A stretch of DNA of 38,542 nt from NCBI GenBank assembly GCA_021162935.1, contig JAGGXR010000147.1, positions 1 to 38,542 of the forward strand. The letters are read 5' to 3'. A program made the position numbers and the translations under genes. Position 1 is the stretch's first letter; each line of letters starts with the position of its first letter. Below the pieces are notes generated by a model. The model ran no database searches. It was given only the letters and a program-made list of their open reading frames with translations, and was not told where the DNA came from. Positions 7,457 to 17,700 of the stretch are shown here, in pieces. Source of the stretch: Deltaproteobacteria bacterium. Lineage in GTDB: Bacteria > Myxococcota_A > Polyangia > HGW-17 > SLPX01.

Positions 7457-9001
7457 CTACCGTTTCAGCTTGGTAAGTTCCTGTTCGATACGATCGTAAT
7501 TCAAAATGAGGCCATGGCGCTGCCATTCGCCGTGGTAGCGTGGAAACTCCTCGAAGAGCCGCTCCAGCGTGCGCTGAAACGCGATACGCTCGATCTCCAT
7601 GCGGTAGTGGTACTTGAGCGGTGATCCACTCATGAGCCGCATGTCGTCCTGCTCGGGCTTGAACACGAAGAAATCCACGGCGGGGTACTGTTCGAGAGCA
7701 CGGCCCATGCCCTCGGAAAACCGCGTGTGCACGAGGGCTTTGAGACCCTGGATGGACGAAAACACGCCACCCTTCGCCTTGACGTAGCCCGACACGGTGC
7801 TGCGGATAGGAACGAGGGGATCGGCGATGATCACCAAGGTAGCGCCCTTGCTCACGGCCACGTCCAGTTCGGATGTCCTGGTGAAGCTGCCGTCCACGAA
7901 CCAACGGCCCCGAATCCATTTCGGCGAGTAAAACGGCGAAAGAGCCATGGAGGCCCGTACAGCTTCGTGAATCGGCACGTCGTCCCACCCCTTGTCACCG
8001 AACACGATGTGCTCCCACGAATCCTGGTCCGTGGCGCCGATATAGAGCTCCTTGTCGAGCTGGCGAAAGTCGCTCGTCCTGCCAGCACGGGACAGCTCCT
8101 TGCGGATATGCTTTTCGATCCCGACCCCAGCGAAAAACCCGACGGGCACCGAGCGCAGATAGAGCGACATGGCCCCGGCAGGGCCTTTTTTCAACCGGCT
8201 CAGCCCGTAAACGAAGTGCCCCAGACGGGACAGGTATTCTTTGAAGTCGAAATCGAAAATGACCGACTGGTCCACGGGGGCCACCGCGGTAGAATCCCGC
8301 TGAAACGCCCGGCTGAACTCGTCGGGCGGCACTCCGTTGACCAGGGTGGCCGCCAGGATGGCACCCGCACTGATGCCGCAGTAGATATCGAAGTCCAGGA
8401 CCCCTCGTCCGTCGAGGGCCACGTCCAAGGCCTGGAGGACACCCATTTCAAAAATAAGGCCCTCCACCCCGCCACCGGCCAGGCACAGAGCGATCTTGCC
8501 CACCTGGATGCGTCGTTCGACCACCCTCCATAATCCCTCGAAGAAGGCATCGGGATCGCTTGGTCGGAGTTGATACGACCCTACACCCAACCGCCCCATC
8601 TCGAAGGCCATGGCAACGCGGCATTCCGAATCGGGGAGCAGGACCACGGTCCGATCCCAGCGCCAGGGAGGATCGATGGTGCGATCGTTGCGGACCACGG
8701 TGAACAGTTCGTGGACGAGACTGGTGGACGGCGCAGCGCAGTCCGAGCCCGCGGCATCCACCACCATGACGTTGTAGTACTCACGCCTGAGCGCCTGACG
8801 GGCGTCTTCGACCCTGTGGACAAACCGGAGAAGGAATTTATGTGCCGTACCGTCGATCACCCGGTGGACCTGGAAAGGCTCGGCTACTTCCACGTTCTCA
8901 TCGGGCTTGGCCAGACCCATTTCCGCTGCGAGTCGCGCACGCTCTGCTGGCTGGCACAACACGAGGACGCGTACGACCGGATAGGTGAATCGGTTGGACA
9001 T
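7457..9001 (-). CDS. Patatin-like phospholipase with N-terminal receiver-like domain
   Basis: The 514-residue product starts at the ATG at 9001, preceded by GGAGGGAG. The patatin core spans about residues 168-420: an oxyanion loop AGGGVEGL (175-182), the nucleophile elbow G-I-S-A-G with Ser211, and the dyad Asp in VDGS (Asp369). Patatins are Ser/Asp lipid acyl hydrolases. Residues 8-155 look like an alternating beta/alpha fold of receiver type (VVRVLVLC, YNVMVVDA, RTVVLLPD, GSYQLRP); an Asp follows the third strand, but the acidic pair after strand 1 is missing, so it is probably a pseudo-receiver. No signal peptide is present, so it probably acts in the cytoplasm or at the inner membrane. 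It is last in the minus-strand run after the epimerase gene. Confidence 0.88.
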   Translation of the reverse strand: MSNRFTYPVVRVLVLCQPAERARLAAEMGLAKPDENVEVAEPFQVHRVIDGTAHKFLLRFVHRVEDARQALRREYYNVMVVDAAGSDCAAPSTSLVHELFTVVRNDRTIDPPWRWDRTVVLLPDSECRVAMAFEMGRLGVGSYQLRPSDPDAFFEGLWRVVERRIQVGKIALCLAGGGVEGLIFEMGVLQALDVALDGRGVLDFDIYCGISAGAILAATLVNGVPPDEFSRAFQRDSTAVAPVDQSVIFDFDFKEYLSRLGHFVYGLSRLKKGPAGAMSLYLRSVPVGFFAGVGIEKHIRKELSRAGRTSDFRQLDKELYIGATDQDSWEHIVFGDKGWDDVPIHEAVRASMALSPFYSPKWIRGRWFVDGSFTRTSELDVAVSKGATLVIIADPLVPIRSTVSGYVKAKGGVFSSIQGLKALVHTRFSEGMGRALEQYPAVDFFVFKPEQDDMRLMSGSPLKYHYRMEIERIAFQRTLERLFEEFPRYHGEWQRHGLILNYDRIEQELTKLKR

Positions 9002-9112
9002 CGTCTCCCTCCATGTTCCGCCACCCCGCGACACGACCACCAGGGTCCGGCCCAGGCTGGCGTCCACAGCGAATCAGCGGCCGCAACAACCTGAAAGGGC
9101 CCGGCCCGCTGA

Positions 9113-9517
9113 TCACTTCGAGGGCTGGCAGAGTTCCAAGAGCACGCCGTGAGACGACTTGGGATGCACGAACGCAATCCTGGCATCATGCGCACCCACC
9201 TTGGGCTCCTTGTCGATGAGCCGGACTCCCTTGTCGGCCAGGCCGGACAGTTCCTGTTCGATGCCATCGGTCCTCAAAGCGATATGATGGATACCCTCAC
9301 CCCTCTTGGCGATGAACTTTCCAACGGGAGAATCCGGCTCGGTAGGCTGGACGAGTTCGATCCGTACCTGCCCCACCTGAATGAACGCGACCTTGGTCTT
9401 CTGCTCCTCCACCGTCTCGATGCCGCCCACCTCCAGGCCCAACTGGCCTGCAAAAAAAGCAGCCGCCTCGTCCAGATCCGACACGGCGATGGCAATATGG
9501 TCGATCTGCTGAATCAT
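9113..9517 (-). CDS. mce: Methylmalonyl-CoA epimerase
   Basis: The 134-residue product is a VOC/glyoxalase-fold protein of the exact size of methylmalonyl-CoA epimerase. It shows the metal ligands in IDHIAIAV (His7), the central HHIALR (His) and the C-terminal VLLELCQP (Glu), and also FVHPKSSHGVLLEL, typical of the family. It interconverts (S)- and (R)-methylmalonyl-CoA in the propionyl-CoA to succinyl-CoA pathway. A GGAGG lies upstream of the ATG. The gene follows the mutase gene on the same strand, 66 bases apart, so the two steps of the pathway are probably co-transcribed. Confidence 0.95.
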   Translation of the reverse strand: MIQQIDHIAIAVSDLDEAAAFFAGQLGLEVGGIETVEEQKTKVAFIQVGQVRIELVQPTEPDSPVGKFIAKRGEGIHHIALRTDGIEQELSGLADKGVRLIDKEPKVGAHDARIAFVHPKSSHGVLLELCQPSK

Positions 9518-9583
9518 CTCTCACCTCCACGTTGCATACGACGGCCGTGACAAGCCAAAATGCGTCACAAAGCGACGAGCCGT

Positions 9584-11245
9584 CTAGGCAGGTCGGTAGA
9601 CTCCGTAGACCTCCCGCAGGGAATCGGAGATCTCACCGATGGTGGCGTATGCCTGAACCGCCTCGATGATGGCAGGCATCACGTTCTCGTCTCCGCGGGC
9701 CACGTCCTGGAGCCGCCCCAAAGTCGCGGACACCTTTTCGTTGTCCCGACCAGCCCGCAGGTCGGCAAGCCGTTTGACCTGGCCTTCTTCCACCCCGGAA
9801 TCGATCCGAAGCGTCTTGAGCGGCCCCTTGTCCTCTTCGGCCTGGAACTTGTTCACCCCCACCACGATGCGCCGGCCCGACTCGATGGCCTTCTGGGTGC
9901 GGTAGGCCGCCGTTGCGATCTCGTCCTGCATGAAGCCGGCCTCGATGGACCTGGCTGCTCCACCGAGAGAATCAATCTTTTCGATGTAGGCCTCGGCCTC
10001 CCGTTCGATTCGATCGGTCATGGCCTCGACCACGTAGGATCCGGCAAACGGATCGATGGTGTCGGCCACTCCCGACTCATGGGCCAAAATCTGCTGGGTC
10101 CGAAGAGCAATGGTGACCGACTCTTTCGTGGGCAGGGCGAACGCCTCGTCCCGAGAATTCGTATGCAGCGACTGGGTGCCGCCCAGAACTGCGGCCAAAG
10201 CCTGGTAGGCCACCCGAACCACGTTGTTGTCCGGCTGCTGGGCCGTCAACGTGTGGCCGCAGGTCTGGGTGTGGAAGCGAAGGGCGCAGGACCGGTCCTT
10301 CTTGGCGCCAAACCGTTCTTTGACGATCTTGGCCCACAACCGCCTGGCGGCTCGAAACTTGGCCACCTCTTCGAGGATGTTGTTGTGAGAAGCAAAGAAG
10401 AACGACAGCCTCCCGGCAAACGCGTCCACCTCGAGCCCAGCCTTGAGCGCCGCATCCACGTAGGCGATTCCATTGGCCAGGGTGAAGGCCACCTCCTGAA
10501 CGGCCGTGGAGCCGGCCTCACGAATGTGGTACCCGGAAATGCTGATGGGATTCCATCTGGGCAGCTCGCTGCGGCAGAACGAAAAGATATCCGTGATGAT
10601 GCGCATCGAGGGCTGCACAGGAAAAATATAGGTACCCCGGGCCACGTACTCCTTGAGAATGTCGTTCTGGATGGTTCCGCGCACCTTATCCCTGGGAACC
10701 GACTGACGATCCGCCAGGGTCAGGTACATGGCCAACAGACTCGACGCCGTGGAGTTGATCGTCATGGATGTCGAGATCCGATCGAGGGGCAAGCCATCCA
10801 TGAGCACTTCGAAATCAGCCAGGCTGGAGATGGACACTCCGGTCCGCCCCACTTCGCCCTTGGCCAGGACGTGGTCCGAGTCGTAGCCCATCTGCGTGGG
10901 CAGGTCAAAGGCAACGCTCAGCCCGGTCTGCCCCTGTTCGAGCAGATACTTGTATCGGGCGTTCGTCTCCTCAGCCGTTGCAAACCCGGCGTACTGGCGC
11001 ATGGTCCACAGGCGACCACGATACATGGTAGGCTGGACGCCACGAGTGAAGGGATAGGTCCCCGGATAGCCCAACTGGTCTTCATAGCGCCAGTCGGACC
11101 CCAAACTGTCCGGGTCATAGAGGCGGTCCACCTCCGACTCGGAAGGTGTCTCGAACAGTTCCTGCCGCTCGGGTCTCTTCGCCACCAGGGGCTCGAGTAC
11201 CTGCTCCTCCCATTGGCGACGCCCCTTGTTGGTCGCATCTGACAT
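9584..11245 (-). CDS. mcmA: Methylmalonyl-CoA mutase, catalytic (N-terminal) subunit
   Basis: The 553-residue product matches the catalytic TIM-barrel part of methylmalonyl-CoA mutase: [69 protein letters not shown] and [11 protein letters not shown]. It ends without the cobalamin-binding domain (no DxHxxG motif), so it belongs to the split type in which B12 binding is encoded by a separate gene; that gene is not in this window. It rearranges methylmalonyl-CoA and succinyl-CoA with adenosylcobalamin. The ATG at 11245 is seven bases after a perfect AGGAGG (11253-11258); an in-frame GTG at 11251 is less likely. Epimerase follows directly downstream. Confidence 0.95.
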   Translation of the reverse strand: MSDATNKGRRQWEEQVLEPLVAKRPERQELFETPSESEVDRLYDPDSLGSDWRYEDQLGYPGTYPFTRGVQPTMYRGRLWTMRQYAGFATAEETNARYKYLLEQGQTGLSVAFDLPTQMGYDSDHVLAKGEVGRTGVSISSLADFEVLMDGLPLDRISTSMTINSTASSLLAMYLTLADRQSVPRDKVRGTIQNDILKEYVARGTYIFPVQPSMRIITDIFSFCRSELPRWNPISISGYHIREAGSTAVQEVAFTLANGIAYVDAALKAGLEVDAFAGRLSFFFASHNNILEEVAKFRAARRLWAKIVKERFGAKKDRSCALRFHTQTCGHTLTAQQPDNNVVRVAYQALAAVLGGTQSLHTNSRDEAFALPTKESVTIALRTQQILAHESGVADTIDPFAGSYVVEAMTDRIEREAEAYIEKIDSLGGAARSIEAGFMQDEIATAAYRTQKAIESGRRIVVGVNKFQAEEDKGPLKTLRIDSGVEEGQVKRLADLRAGRDNEKVSATLGRLQDVARGDENVMPAIIEAVQAYATIGEISDSLREVYGVYRPA

Positions 11246-11279
11246 CCTCACACCTCCTGTGCGCCGGTCGGAAGCCCGC

Positions 11280-12260
11280 CTACTCCTTTATGTCGATATA
11301 CGTCTTCTTGCGCAGCTCCCGCAACCACTTCTGCGTCTGGTTCTGCACCCGCTGCACAAAAATCTGCTGCTTGAGTCGATTCTTCACCTGTGCAAAAGGC
11401 AAGGCTTCCGAGGCCTGTCGTGCCACGACGTCTACGATGTAAAACCCATCGTCCGCCTCGACGGGCCCGATGATTCCCAGAGCCTTGGTCCCGAAAATCC
11501 GACGGTCCACCGTGGGAGGAAGCCTGCCCCTGTCTATAAAGCCCAGGTCGCCTCGACCAGCCGCTCTCGCATGGTTGCTGTATCGACTCGCCAACGCACC
11601 AAACTGCTCCGGATGGGCCTTCAACTCGGCCACGAGCCTGGCGACCAAGGCCAACCGCGCGGCCCGCTTTGACGCTCGATCAGGGCCTTGTGGAGGCGGC
11701 GCCAGTCGGATCACCTTGACATGGACCTTCTGCTGGACCCCAAGACGTCTCTTCTGACTCGCGTAGAACGCACGAACGTCATCGTCGGTCACCGTGACCC
11801 GAGAACGAACCGCGAGGTTGATCACCTTGAGCCGCAAAATCTGGCGGCTCAGCCTCGCCCGATACTTGGCCATACCGATTCCCTGTTGCTTGAGGGCGCT
11901 GACCAACTCCTTGTACCCCACCTTGTTCTGTCGGAGCACCGACTGGATGGCCCGTTTTACCTCGGCACCTGTGACCTCCACCTTCCGACGGATCGCCTCC
12001 TGGACGAGCAACTTCTCCTCGATGAGTTTTTCGAGTTCCTGTCGTTGCAACCGATGAAACGCCTTCTCACGCTCCGTAGGGTTCTTGATGGACAACAGTT
12101 TCCGCAGGTAGGGACGAATCCGCTCGTTCACTTCGGACAGGAGGACCACGTCCTTGCCCACCACTGCCACGATGCGTTCCACGATCACGGCATGAGCAGG
12201 CCGTGCCGATCCAGCCAGACAGGCCAAGGCACCAACCACCACCAGCAAGTATCTGGACAT
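11280..12260 (-). CDS. SurA-like peptidyl-prolyl isomerase, exported
   Basis: The product of about 326 residues has a signal peptide ([21 protein letters not shown]), then the SurA N-terminal pattern [21 protein letters not shown], a long helical chaperone region (about residues 40-165), and a single parvulin domain (about 170-290) with [22 protein letters not shown]-type sequence and [13 protein letters not shown]. SurA proteins help outer-membrane proteins fold in the periplasm; this version has one parvulin domain rather than two. An alternative GTG lies one codon earlier at 12263. It ends 35 bases before the mutase start and follows two other parvulin genes. Confidence 0.9.
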   Translation of the reverse strand: MSRYLLVVVGALACLAGSARPAHAVIVERIVAVVGKDVVLLSEVNERIRPYLRKLLSIKNPTEREKAFHRLQRQELEKLIEEKLLVQEAIRRKVEVTGAEVKRAIQSVLRQNKVGYKELVSALKQQGIGMAKYRARLSRQILRLKVINLAVRSRVTVTDDDVRAFYASQKRRLGVQQKVHVKVIRLAPPPQGPDRASKRAARLALVARLVAELKAHPEQFGALASRYSNHARAAGRGDLGFIDRGRLPPTVDRRIFGTKALGIIGPVEADDGFYIVDVVARQASEALPFAQVKNRLKQQIFVQRVQNQTQKWLRELRKKTYIDIKE

Positions 12261-12327
12261 CACACCGCCCCCATCCTGTTCTCCACAACGTGGGCATCTA
12301 CGAGGCAGGAATGTCTCCCCGAAAGCA

Positions 12328-13383
12328 TCAATGATGACCGCGACGACGTCCGTGGGGGCCCCTGAATTGAGCCGGGCCGAGCCGCTTGAGACCGGGCCTC
12401 CGCATGGAACGGATGGGAGCCGTGGTGTCCACCTTCAAACTGGCGAGTTCCTTGGCATCGATCGTGATCTTGGCCTTCTTTTTCAGATCCTCGACGTACG
12501 CCTTGATGACCTTGGACCGCTTCTCGCGCAGCAGACGCTGCTTGATCTGCGGCTTGACCTCGCCCAAGGTGCGCTTGAACGCCTGGCGGCGATGGGTCAG
12601 CCGAATCACGGCGAATCCCTTGTCCGTCTTGATGGGACCGGCCAGCTGGCCCGGCTTCCGCAACTTGAAGGCGGCCGCCACGAGAGCCTTGGGCAATCTG
12701 GTCGCCTTGGCATCGAAGTACCGCAGGTCGCCGCCGCGAATTTTGCTCTGCCTATCCGTGGAGTACTTGCGCACTAGGTCCCGCCATGTCCGCATGTTCA
12801 TGCCGGCCTTACGCGCCTCGGTGAGCACCTTGTCCGCCGTCGCCTTATCCTTCAACAGGATCTGGCTGACCCGAACCTGTTCGGGCTTGTTGTATTCCTT
12901 GAAGTGATCCTGGTAAAACTTCTTGAGTGCCTCTTCGGGGACACCCTTGCTCTCCACCTGCTCCTTGAACACCTTAGTCAGGAGCTTTTGGATCATGACC
13001 TGCTTCATGGTCCGCTGCACGTCCGGATCCTTGTCCAGCCCGCGCCTGGCCGCTTCGACGGCCAGCAATTCACGCTCGACCATCTTTTCGAGCAGGTCCT
13101 TGCGTCGCTCCAACGTACCGTATCGAGCGCGCAGATATGGACTCTTCCGATTGATCTCGTCCGCAAAGCTCCCCACGGTAATCAGCGTCTTGCCGATCTG
13201 GGCCAGAACCTGCTTCCTCACCGAATCCGGCATGGTGCAGTCCTCGTTCACGTTGGCGGCTTTGGCCCCCGCCGCCTTTTTCGGAGCCTGTCGGCCCGCG
13301 GCCCAGACACCTCCCCACGCCATCAACGCGGCCCCACCAAGCACGGCCGCCACAACACCGAATTTTCTGTTTTTCTTCAACAT
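12328..13383 (-). CDS. Parvulin-type peptidyl-prolyl isomerase, exported (tandem copy 2)
   Basis: The 351-residue product starts at the ATG at 13383, seven bases after GAGGTG. It has an N-terminal membrane or signal segment (FGVVAAVLGGAALMAWGGVWA), a helical region with SPYLRARYGTLERRKDLLEK, and a parvulin (PpiC/PrsA-like) domain at about residues 165-265 with QVRVSQILLKDK, LVRKYSTDRQSKIRGGDLRYF and PIKTDKGFAVIRLTHRR. The C-terminus is unusually basic (RSMRRPGLKR ... RRRGHH). It is clearly homologous along its length to the next gene upstream (shared GLDKDPDVQR), so the pair arose by tandem duplication. It is expected to act as a periplasmic foldase. Confidence 0.9.
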   Translation of the reverse strand: MLKKNRKFGVVAAVLGGAALMAWGGVWAAGRQAPKKAAGAKAANVNEDCTMPDSVRKQVLAQIGKTLITVGSFADEINRKSPYLRARYGTLERRKDLLEKMVERELLAVEAARRGLDKDPDVQRTMKQVMIQKLLTKVFKEQVESKGVPEEALKKFYQDHFKEYNKPEQVRVSQILLKDKATADKVLTEARKAGMNMRTWRDLVRKYSTDRQSKIRGGDLRYFDAKATRLPKALVAAAFKLRKPGQLAGPIKTDKGFAVIRLTHRRQAFKRTLGEVKPQIKQRLLREKRSKVIKAYVEDLKKKAKITIDAKELASLKVDTTAPIRSMRRPGLKRLGPAQFRGPHGRRRGHH

Positions 13384-13412
13384 GGCTCGCACCTCATATG
13401 CTCAAAAATGGG

Positions 13413-14477
13413 TTACTTCCTGGCCCTGTGGGGTCGCATGTGCATGCCGCGACCGCGATGCATCCTGTTCATGTGCCGCTCGATTCGGCCGAACAGACCA
13501 CCGGCCGGCCTCTTGCACACCTTGACCAACGACAACTGGTCCTCGTGCACCACGAAGGGCTTGGTCTTCGTCTTGAGCTGAGCCACGAACTGCTTACGTG
13601 CCTGGACTCGCTTTTCACGCAGGATCCGATTTCGAAGCAACTGCTTGACCTGCTGGTAGCTCCGATTGATCGGCCGTCTCTTGCCCGTCAAGCAGATCAC
13701 GTGCCACCCGGTCTTGGTTTTGATGGGGCCAGTCACATCGCCTCGCTTCGTCAGGGCAAAGGCTGCATCCACGATGGGCTTCGCAATGTTCGTGTCCGTC
13801 TTGGCAAAATAGCGCAGGTCGCCGCCACGCATCTTGGTGGCCTCGTCCTGCGACTTGTCGCGCGCCAGCTTCCGGAAGGCACGCACGTCGAGCTTCTTGG
13901 CCTCGGCCAGAATCTTTTGGCCCTCCCCTTTGGACTTCGTCAAAATATCGCTCACCCGCACCATGGCCGGCTTATTATAGTCGCCCTTGTGCTGTGCATA
14001 GTAATCCTGAAGCTCTTTTTCCGTAATCTCGGCAGGCTTGAACTTGCCCTGGAACAGCTTCCTGGACAGTTTCTGCACCATGACCTCTTTCTTCGCCCTC
14101 TGCACGTCGGGATCCTTGTCGAGCCCGAGTCGAACGGCCTCAAAAGCCAGCACCTCGAACCGCACCATCCGATCCACGAATTCCTTCTTCCGGTCCAGCG
14201 TGGTGTAGCGCCGCCGAATATAAGGACTGAGCCGATGGATCCGGTTGTACACGGCGCACTTCATGATCTTGACACCGTTCACCGTCGCCACCACCTTGGT
14301 CTTGTCCGCTTCGGGACAGGGTGGTACCCGATACCGACCAGCCGCCTTGTTCTGAGCTGCCTTCGCCGGCGTCTGACCTTTTTTCTTGCCAGACTCTGGC
14401 TTCCCACAGCCCCACAGCACCATTGCCAAACCGAGCACGAGCAACATGCCCGCCTTCCGAAAGGCCGTTTTTCTCAT
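13413..14477 (-). CDS. Parvulin-type peptidyl-prolyl isomerase, lipoprotein (tandem copy 1)
   Basis: The 354-residue product starts at the ATG at 14477 after GAGGAG; the open frame runs further upstream but without support. The signal sequence AGMLLVLGLAMVLWGC ends in a lipobox (L-W-G-C), so it is a lipid-anchored PrsA-like foldase. The mature part has SPYIRRRYTTLDRKKEF, GLDKDPDVQR and a parvulin domain with MVRVSDILTKSKGEG, LARDKSQDEATKMRGGDLRYF and PIKTKTGWHVICLTGKRR. The tail is basic and His/Met-rich (RHMNRMHRGRGMHMRPHRARK region). It is a paralogue of the gene that follows, and both probably assist folding of exported proteins. Confidence 0.92.
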   Translation of the reverse strand: MRKTAFRKAGMLLVLGLAMVLWGCGKPESGKKKGQTPAKAAQNKAAGRYRVPPCPEADKTKVVATVNGVKIMKCAVYNRIHRLSPYIRRRYTTLDRKKEFVDRMVRFEVLAFEAVRLGLDKDPDVQRAKKEVMVQKLSRKLFQGKFKPAEITEKELQDYYAQHKGDYNKPAMVRVSDILTKSKGEGQKILAEAKKLDVRAFRKLARDKSQDEATKMRGGDLRYFAKTDTNIAKPIVDAAFALTKRGDVTGPIKTKTGWHVICLTGKRRPINRSYQQVKQLLRNRILREKRVQARKQFVAQLKTKTKPFVVHEDQLSLVKVCKRPAGGLFGRIERHMNRMHRGRGMHMRPHRARK

Positions 14478-14749
14478 GTGTCTCTCCTCTCCATCACAAA
14501 GATCCTCGACAGTCACTTTTACCAGCCAAACGCCCAATACCGAGCGCCCTTTTCTTCGAATCGACTCTTTACCCTTAGGCACGACAGACCACTGGCGACT
14601 ATCGAAAGGAACACACATCGACGCGTATTTATTTCCTCTCATTTCTTCACCAACGAGCTGTTCCACTCCTCGATGCCATGCGACCCGTGCTGCCCTGTGC
14701 CGCCAACCGTTGCCAGCAACCGCTCCAACGACTCGCAGGGGGCCATCAT

Positions 14750-17700
14750 CTACTTGCAAGGCCTAACACAGGCAACGAGGCGTTGCAACCCATTTCTTGC
14801 CTCCTCGATGCGCTGCATGTCGTTGACAGTACTAAGCTTTTTTATCAATTGATGCTGCGGGGTCAGCCGGTACGTATGGTCGTTGACCACGAGCTTCAAA
14901 ACAGCCTCGGGGTCCAGCGGCGTGTCCTCGGTGAGGTTCAAAATCATGGTGGCGCCCGATAACTCCAGACGCTCTGCCCCGACCGTCTCCGCCGTGATCC
15001 TCAGGGACGTCAGGTCGGCCAGCAGTTCGGCTGGACTCGGCACGGGCAGTCCGAATAGGTCTTCGAGTTCCGCCATGACGTCCGACACCTCGTCCTCACT
15101 GCCCGCCAGGGACAGCCTCTGGTAATAATGGAGCCGCTGCCCAGGCTCGGCGACCCAATCGTCAGGAAGAAAAGCTGGTAGGTCGTGCTGCAAGTCACAA
15201 TCCTTGCGATGGGGGGCCACCGTCTCGTTGCGCAGCTCGGCCACGGCCTCGTGCAGGAGTTCCACATAAGTGTCGAACCCCACGGCGGACACCTGCCCGG
15301 ACTGGCGCTGGCCCAGGATGTCACCAGCTCCTCGAATCTCCAGATCTTCGGTGGCCAAATTGAAGGCAGCCCCGAGTCCGGACAGACGCTCCAAGGCCGA
15401 CAATCGCTTGCCCGCCTGCTTGGTCAGTCCCTGGATGGAATCCACCACGAAATAACAAAAGGCCTGCCTGCTGCCCCGGCCCACCCGACCGCGCAACTGG
15501 TAGAGCTGGGCCATCCCGAACAGGTCGGCATGCATCACGATCATAGTATTCGCATTCGGGATGTCGAGCCCGGACTCCACGATGCTCGTGCTGACCAGGA
15601 CCTGGTGCCGCCCCGAGACGAAATCCACCATCACCCGCTCCAGGGCACGACTGTCCATCCGACCATGGGCCACCCCGACCGAGGCTCCACCCGCCCAAGA
15701 CTGCACCTTCTCCGCCCAATATTCGATCCCTTCGACGCGGCGCCCCACCACTCCACGTGCTCGTGCCCTGCCCGTCCCCTTCTGGCCCCTGCCGCCCGCC
15801 ATCGAACCAGCCGTTGCGCCCTTGCCCCGGCCACGTCGCCGCTGCTTCGATCGAGCCTCGACCTCTGCCTTGCCACCCGCACCGCGATCAGGCTCATCCT
15901 GACCGATGCGCGGCACCACGACAAAAACCTGGCCGCCCCTGGCGAGCTCGAACCGAATGGCCTCCGACAGAGTGGCAGGCGAATAACCGCACACAAAGGT
16001 TCGCACTGCGAGCCGATCGGCCGGCGGCGTGGTGATCACGCTCAGCTCCCGCAGACCCACCATGGCCATCTGCAGAGTCCTGGGGATCGGCGTCGCGGTG
16101 AGGCTCAACACGTCCACCTGGCTCCGCAGCTCCTTGAGGCGTTCCTTGTGTGCCACGCCGAAACGCTGCTCCTCGTCGATCACCACGAGGCCTAGCGACC
16201 GAAATCGAACATCGGACGACAGGAGCCGATGCGTGCCCACCACCAAATCCACGATGCCGTCGGCCAATCCCGCGAGGATCTGCTTCTGCTGCTGTTTAGA
16301 CGTGAACCGGCTCAGGCCCGCGACCTGGACCGGCAATGCATCCATGCGCCGTGAAAAGGTGGAAAGATGCTGCTCCACGAGCACGGTGGTCGGCACGAGC
16401 ACCGCCACCTGACGACCGCCCAGAACAGCCAAGAGAGCCGCCCTCATGGCCACCTCGGTCTTACCGTATCCCACATCGCCGCAGACCAATCGATCCATGG
16501 GACGGCCCGTCTGCATGTCCTCGACGGTCGCTTCGATGGCCCGCAACTGATCCTCGGTCTCCTCGTATGGAAAGGAGGCCTCGAACGCGGCCATCAGCTC
16601 GCCGCCATCTGGAAAGGCGTGACCGGGCAGGCTCGCCCGTTGCGCCTGCACCTGGAGGAGTTGCTCGGCCAGTCGACGGACCAGGTCGGTCACCTTACCC
16701 TTCCTGCGCTGCCAGGTCACCCCGCCGAGACGATCCAGGGGAGGCTTGTAGTCAGGGCTGCCCGCCAGGTAGCGGCGCACCACCGAAAACCGGTGCACGG
16801 GCACGAACAGTTTGTCCGTCCCAGCGTAATGGATCGCCATGAAATCCGCGGGTACCCCCGCCACCACCTCACGCACGAGGCCCATGTAGCGACCCACACC
16901 ATGCACCTCGTGCACCACGAAATCGTCCGGCTTGAGCTGGCCCAGGTCCGCCAGGGCCCGGCCCTTGGGCCGCGAAGAGGACCTGCGCCTCGTCGTGGTC
17001 CCGAACAGCTCCGGCTCGCTGACCGCCACCAGGCCGGCTTCGGGCCACACGAACCCGGACGATAGCCGCCCCGCCCGCAAGAGCACCGCCTCGACGCCGA
17101 CCGCCCCCGACCCATCCGCGACGCCATCGATACCGACGAGGGGATCATCCTCGGTCCCAGCCTTTGCCGACCACACATCCCGGTCCGGGCCCAACCCTTG
17201 GTCCCCGAGATTGCGAACGGACAGACCGTAGCCCCGCAGAAACGATGCTACTTTCTTGGTGGATCGCTCGTCGCGGCAGGCCATCACCACAATCATGTCC
17301 TGCGCCACCCACTGCCGCATCTGGCGGGCCAATGGCTCGAACACCTCGCTCCCGCGCTCTCTGGTCACTCGTCTCAACTCGGCGGCGAGCAGCATCTGGT
17401 CGGACGAATCGACAGGATACCTCACCTCGCTCGTGGCCGGCAGGGACACGGTGCGATACCGGGCCACGGTCCGCTCCTCCAAGGCATCGACCACCGCATC
17501 GGCCGGGAGGTAAAATTCCTGCGGAGGAAACGACAGCCTGGCCATACTTTCATAATGAGCAAAGCCCTCCTGGAGGTGCTCCTCGTGACGCCCGAGCGCC
17601 TCAACGATACGCGGCCCGTCCTCTTGGATCACGACCAGGTCGTCCGGCAGATAGGAATCGATCCCTGCCAGCCCGCCGTGGAACGCAGGCAGCAGCGCCT

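Noticed and set aside
9560-11242. A 560-codon plus-strand open frame
   Set aside because: It is an exact antisense shadow of the methylmalonyl-CoA mutase gene, has no recognisable domain and arises from high GC codon bias.
13398-14852. A 484-codon plus-strand open frame
   Set aside because: Antisense to the parvulin lipoprotein gene; no domain content.
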